7,576 nucleotides of DNA, from assembly GCA_919901895.1 (NCBI GenBank), contig CAKKQI010000215.1, forward strand, positions 1 through 7,576, in the 5' to 3' direction. The position numbers were made by a program, and so were the translations under genes. The notes beneath the pieces are model-generated. The model saw nothing but the letters and a program-made list of their open reading frames with translations, did no database searches and had not been told where the DNA came from. Of the stretch, positions 6,046 to 7,576 are shown piece by piece (positions within the stretch are counted from its first letter, which is position 1; the number at the start of each line of letters is the position of its first letter). The stretch is from Candidatus Brocadiaceae bacterium. Lineage in GTDB: Bacteria; Planctomycetota; MHYJ01; JACQXL01; CAKKQI01.

Positions 6046-7086
6046 TTATCTTCGTCCGCCCGGTTTGGCTGGTCTGGGGGCAACTTTTGGTTTTGGTCTT
6101 GGTTTGTTATGTTTATCCCGGATATTTTCCTTATGGTCCCGGACGTTTTCCCGTTTATCGCGGACGTCTTCTCTTTTGTCCCGGCGGTCTTCGTGGCGGT
6201 CAACCTTGTCTTCCATTTTATCTAATTTTCCGCCATCGTGTTTAGCGTCCCGGACATCTTCCCGTTTATCCCGGAAGTCTTCTTTTCTATCCCGGACATC
6301 CTCACGTCGGTCTTTGACATCTTCGCGGTGGTCGCGGACGTCTTCCCGTCTGTCGCGAACATTTTCAGCCTTATCCCTATGTTCCCACATTTCTTTTCGG
6401 TGTTGGGCGGCTTCGGGGTTGTTTTTAGCCCATTCGGTCCGGGCGTTCTGCCGTTCATCAGGGGTAAGTTTACCGTCCCCGTTGGCATCATTTTTTGTCA
6501 CAAATTCGCTCCGGCGTTGTTCCCAGGCGGCTTTGACATTGCCGCGTTCGGTTTCGTTTAGTTTGCCGTCGCCGTCCGCGTCAAACTTTTTCAGTAAAAA
6601 TTCCTTCCGGCGGTCGCTCATTTCACCGCGGTGTTTTTTTATCTTTTCTTTGATTTCCTTACGGTTTTGTTTCTCAAATTGCTTTTGAGCCTTGGCTTCT
6701 TCCAGGCTTAAAAGACCATCGTTATTGGTATCAGCCTGTTCTAATCGTTTCTGGGCGCCGACATGCTCGAAATCCTTTAGCGCGGCCTGACGTTCCGCAC
6801 CATCCAGCACTCCGTCCTTATTGGTATCAGCGTTATCAAAGCGCTCTTGGTCATAAAGTTCATCGTAGCGCTTTTCAATATTCTTATGCTTTTTATTCAG
6901 GTCATCGCCCTGGCCGCTGTTACCGTCTCCGGTTTCGTCCACTTTACCGCTGTGGGAGTCATCTTTATTATCCCCTTTACCCTTGTTTTCGTCTTCGCCG
7001 GCCCGGGTCAGCGGGCTGAAGCTAATGATAAGCGCGATGATGATGCCGAGCGCTCCGACCAGCCATCTCATTCTTTTCCTTTCCAT
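6046..7086 (-). CDS. Secreted EF-hand calcium-binding protein with charged heptad-repeat tail
   Basis: This is a 346-residue exported protein. The start at 7086 has AAGGAGG four bases upstream. The signal peptide is MERKRMRW plus a hydrophobic core LVGALGIIIALIISF, with probable cleavage after SPLTRA (Ala29). An acidic, Gly-rich linker (30-62) follows. Four canonical 12-residue EF-hand loops come next: Asp87-Glu98 (DTNKDGVLDGAE), Asp119-Glu130 (DTNNDGLLSLEE), Asp169-Glu180 (DADGDGKLNETE) and Asp200-Glu211 (DANGDGKLTPDE). Each has Asp/Asn at loop positions 1, 3 and 5, Gly at 6 and Glu at 12, so calcium binding is likely. Between pairs two and three is a basic helical linker (about 131-165). 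Residues 242-327 are near-exact heptads of the type DVRDRRE, and the C-terminus is Pro/Lys/Arg-rich (KPRPKPKVAPRPAKPGGRR). I know no named family with this full layout. A role in the periplasm or at the cell surface, binding calcium and perhaps an acidic polymer, is inference. Confidence 0.85.
   Translation of the reverse strand: MERKRMRWLVGALGIIIALIISFSPLTRAGEDENKGKGDNKDDSHSGKVDETGDGNSGQGDDLNKKHKNIEKRYDELYDQERFDNADTNKDGVLDGAERQAALKDFEHVGAQKRLEQADTNNDGLLSLEEAKAQKQFEKQNRKEIKEKIKKHRGEMSDRRKEFLLKKFDADGDGKLNETERGNVKAAWEQRRSEFVTKNDANGDGKLTPDERQNARTEWAKNNPEAAQHRKEMWEHRDKAENVRDRREDVRDHREDVKDRREDVRDRKEDFRDKREDVRDAKHDGGKLDKMEDKVDRHEDRRDKREDVRDKRENVRDHKENIRDKHNKPRPKPKVAPRPAKPGGRR
6106..6363 (-). repeat. 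Coding 21-bp tandem repeats (heptapeptide [D/N]VRD[R/K/H][R/K]E)
   Basis: Within the EF-hand gene about ten degenerate 21-bp units encode heptads. Six run at residues 242-283 (6238-6363) and four at 300-327 (6106-6189), split by a spacer containing DGGKLDKMEDKVDRH. The pattern GGACGTCTTCCCG and variants is visible on the + strand. Only one aliphatic residue occurs per heptad and the rest are alternating acids and bases. Confidence 0.85.
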
Positions 7087-7161
7087 AAACCCTCCTTTAT
7101 AAAATTGGTCCTTAAAAAGATTTAATATTTGGCTCTCTATATAGGTGAACCCCTTTATCCC

Positions 7162-7207
7162 GGAAAGGTTTCGGTGGTTTTAAAGAATTTCCGAAAGTTT
7201 TCTTTCC
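7162..7207. repeat. Interrupted inverted repeat upstream of the EF-hand gene
   Basis: GGAAAG (7162-7167) and TTTCGG (7169-7174) pair with CCGAAA (7191-7196) and CTTTCC (7202-7207), leaving a 1/5-base internal loop and a 16-base apical loop. It lies 76 bases upstream of the EF-hand start, in the spacer that should hold that gene's promoter. I could not pick a convincing - strand -35/-10 pair here. Confidence 0.4.
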
Positions 7208-7271
7208 ATAACTCTTTGGTTAATAAGGAAATACTGAAGGGTGGAACGCTAACCTATAATTTTTTAAAAAC

Positions 7272-7299
7272 TTGACATTTTTTTAAATCATAATATGAT
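7272..7299 (+). promoter_or_regulatory. Sigma70-like promoter pointing right into the repeat array
   Basis: The -35 is a perfect TTGACA (7272-7277) and the -10 is TATGAT (7294-7299), with a 16-base AT-rich spacer. The expected start is near 7306. No gene with a start codon and ribosome site follows in the window, so the transcript would begin with the hairpin at 7326 and the repeat array. A TATAAT at 7255-7260 lies just upstream but lacks a good -35. Confidence 0.6.
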
Positions 7300-7325
7300 A
7301 ATCTGTTATCCGGGGCGACGATAAA

Positions 7326-7342
7326 ATTTTTCGAAGAAAAAT
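7326..7342 (+). repeat. Small perfect hairpin at the start of the putative leader transcript
   Basis: ATTTTTC (7326-7332), loop GAA, GAAAAAT (7336-7342) form a 7-bp AT-rich stem about 20 bases after the expected transcription start and directly before the first repeat module. It has no T-run after it, so it is not a terminator. Confidence 0.4.
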
Positions 7343-7576
7343 ACCGAAAGGTCGGCATTTCTCTTACGCCCCACCTCATCGGCGGGTCGCCGAAGAGGCG
7401 CCTAATGACTCACTCCCGAAAGGTCGGGATTTCGCTACGGGTAATGACTCACGATTTATACGCCCGTAGCTTAATATTTATGGTGGCGTAGATCAATACC
7501 GAAAGGTCGGCATTTCTCTTACGCCTAATGACTCACTCCCGAAAGGTCGGGATTTCGCTACGGGTAATGACTCACG
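7340..7576. repeat. Composite hairpin repeat array, continuing past the window end
   Basis: Two module types alternate. Module A (31 bases, identical at 7340-7370 and 7495-7525) contains CCGAAAGGTCGGCATTTC and ends TTACGCC. Module B (55 bases, identical at 7399-7453 and 7522-7576) contains CCCGAAAGGTCGGGATTTC and GCTACGGG, bracketed by TAATGACTCAC. The core CCGAAAGGTCGG (stem CCGA/TCGG, loop AAGG) occurs four times, at 7344, 7416, 7499 and 7539. TAATGACTCAC also occurs four times, at 7403, 7442, 7526 and 7565. Longer stems enclose the modules: GCTACGGG (7434-7441) with CCCGTAGC (7463-7470), and GGCGTA (7485-7490) with TACGCC (7520-7525). A and B look like diverged copies of one ancestral unit. 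No open frame spans it. The second module B reaches the last base of the window, so the array probably goes on. Confidence 0.8.
7371..7402. repeat. 32-bp palindromic insertion inside the repeat array
   Basis: In the right-hand copy module A runs straight into TAATGACTCAC. In the left-hand copy 32 extra bases intervene. They hold a hairpin CCTCATCGGCG (7374-7384), loop GGT, CGCCGAAGAGG (7388-7398), 11-bp arms with one mismatch. CGCC is present on both sides (7367-7370 and 7399-7402), as a 4-bp target duplication would leave. Confidence 0.6.

Noticed and set aside
5963..6688. A 241-residue + strand open frame rich in Ser and Arg (SRTSSRLS repeats)
   Set aside because: It is the antisense shadow of the charged heptad repeats of the EF-hand gene; the low-complexity protein has no start signal and no domain, and the - strand frame has a signal peptide and four EF-hands.
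7255..7260. TATAAT as a + strand -10 box
   Set aside because: No acceptable -35 lies 16-18 bases upstream, and a better promoter follows at 7272-7299.
7340..7576. Possible CRISPR array
   Set aside because: Repeats are 31 and 55 bases at unequal spacing, the intervening DNA is itself repeated, and there are no unique spacers of constant length or nearby cas genes.

Overview
The window looks like chromosomal DNA from an uncultured Gram-negative-type (LPS or surface-polysaccharide-making) bacterium. This rests on a surface-sugar biosynthesis operon, two exported small envelope proteins and many short palindromic repeats in and between genes. The sequence does not let me name a phylum. There are no tRNA or rRNA genes, no transposase and no CRISPR array.

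Left part (1-5485, + strand): a tight operon of five genes with gaps of only 18-35 bases. It holds the C-terminal end of an unidentified protein, an AsnB-type glutamine-dependent amidotransferase, two different extended-SDR NAD(P)-dependent sugar-nucleotide epimerase/dehydratases, and a GT-B glycosyltransferase with a CgeB-like C-terminal domain. An AsnB-like enzyme next to SDRs recalls the Bordetella wbm O-antigen locus, where the polymer is a diacetamido-galacturonic acid that can carry uronamide. I infer that the SDRs make or isomerise a nucleotide-activated (uronic) sugar, that the AsnB-like protein amidates a carboxylate, and that the glycosyltransferase adds the sugar to a glycan. The second SDR carries an in-frame 21-bp palindromic insertion beside a conserved motif.

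Middle (5486-5650): a convergent intergenic spacer packed with hairpins, some usable as terminators for either strand.

Right part (5651-7086, - strand): two exported proteins in the same direction. One is a 346-residue protein with a signal peptide, four canonical EF-hand loops and a highly charged heptad-repeat tail. Downstream of it is a 97-residue protein with an N-terminal hydrophobic segment and a near-perfect heptad coiled coil. A GC-rich hairpin lies between them.

Far right (7087-7576): no gene visible. A good sigma70-like promoter (7272-7299) points right into a 237-base composite repeat array. The array is built from CCGAAAGGTCGG hairpins and TAATGACTCAC boxes, runs off the window end, and has one unit interrupted by a 32-bp palindromic insertion. 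It is the least explained part of the window.
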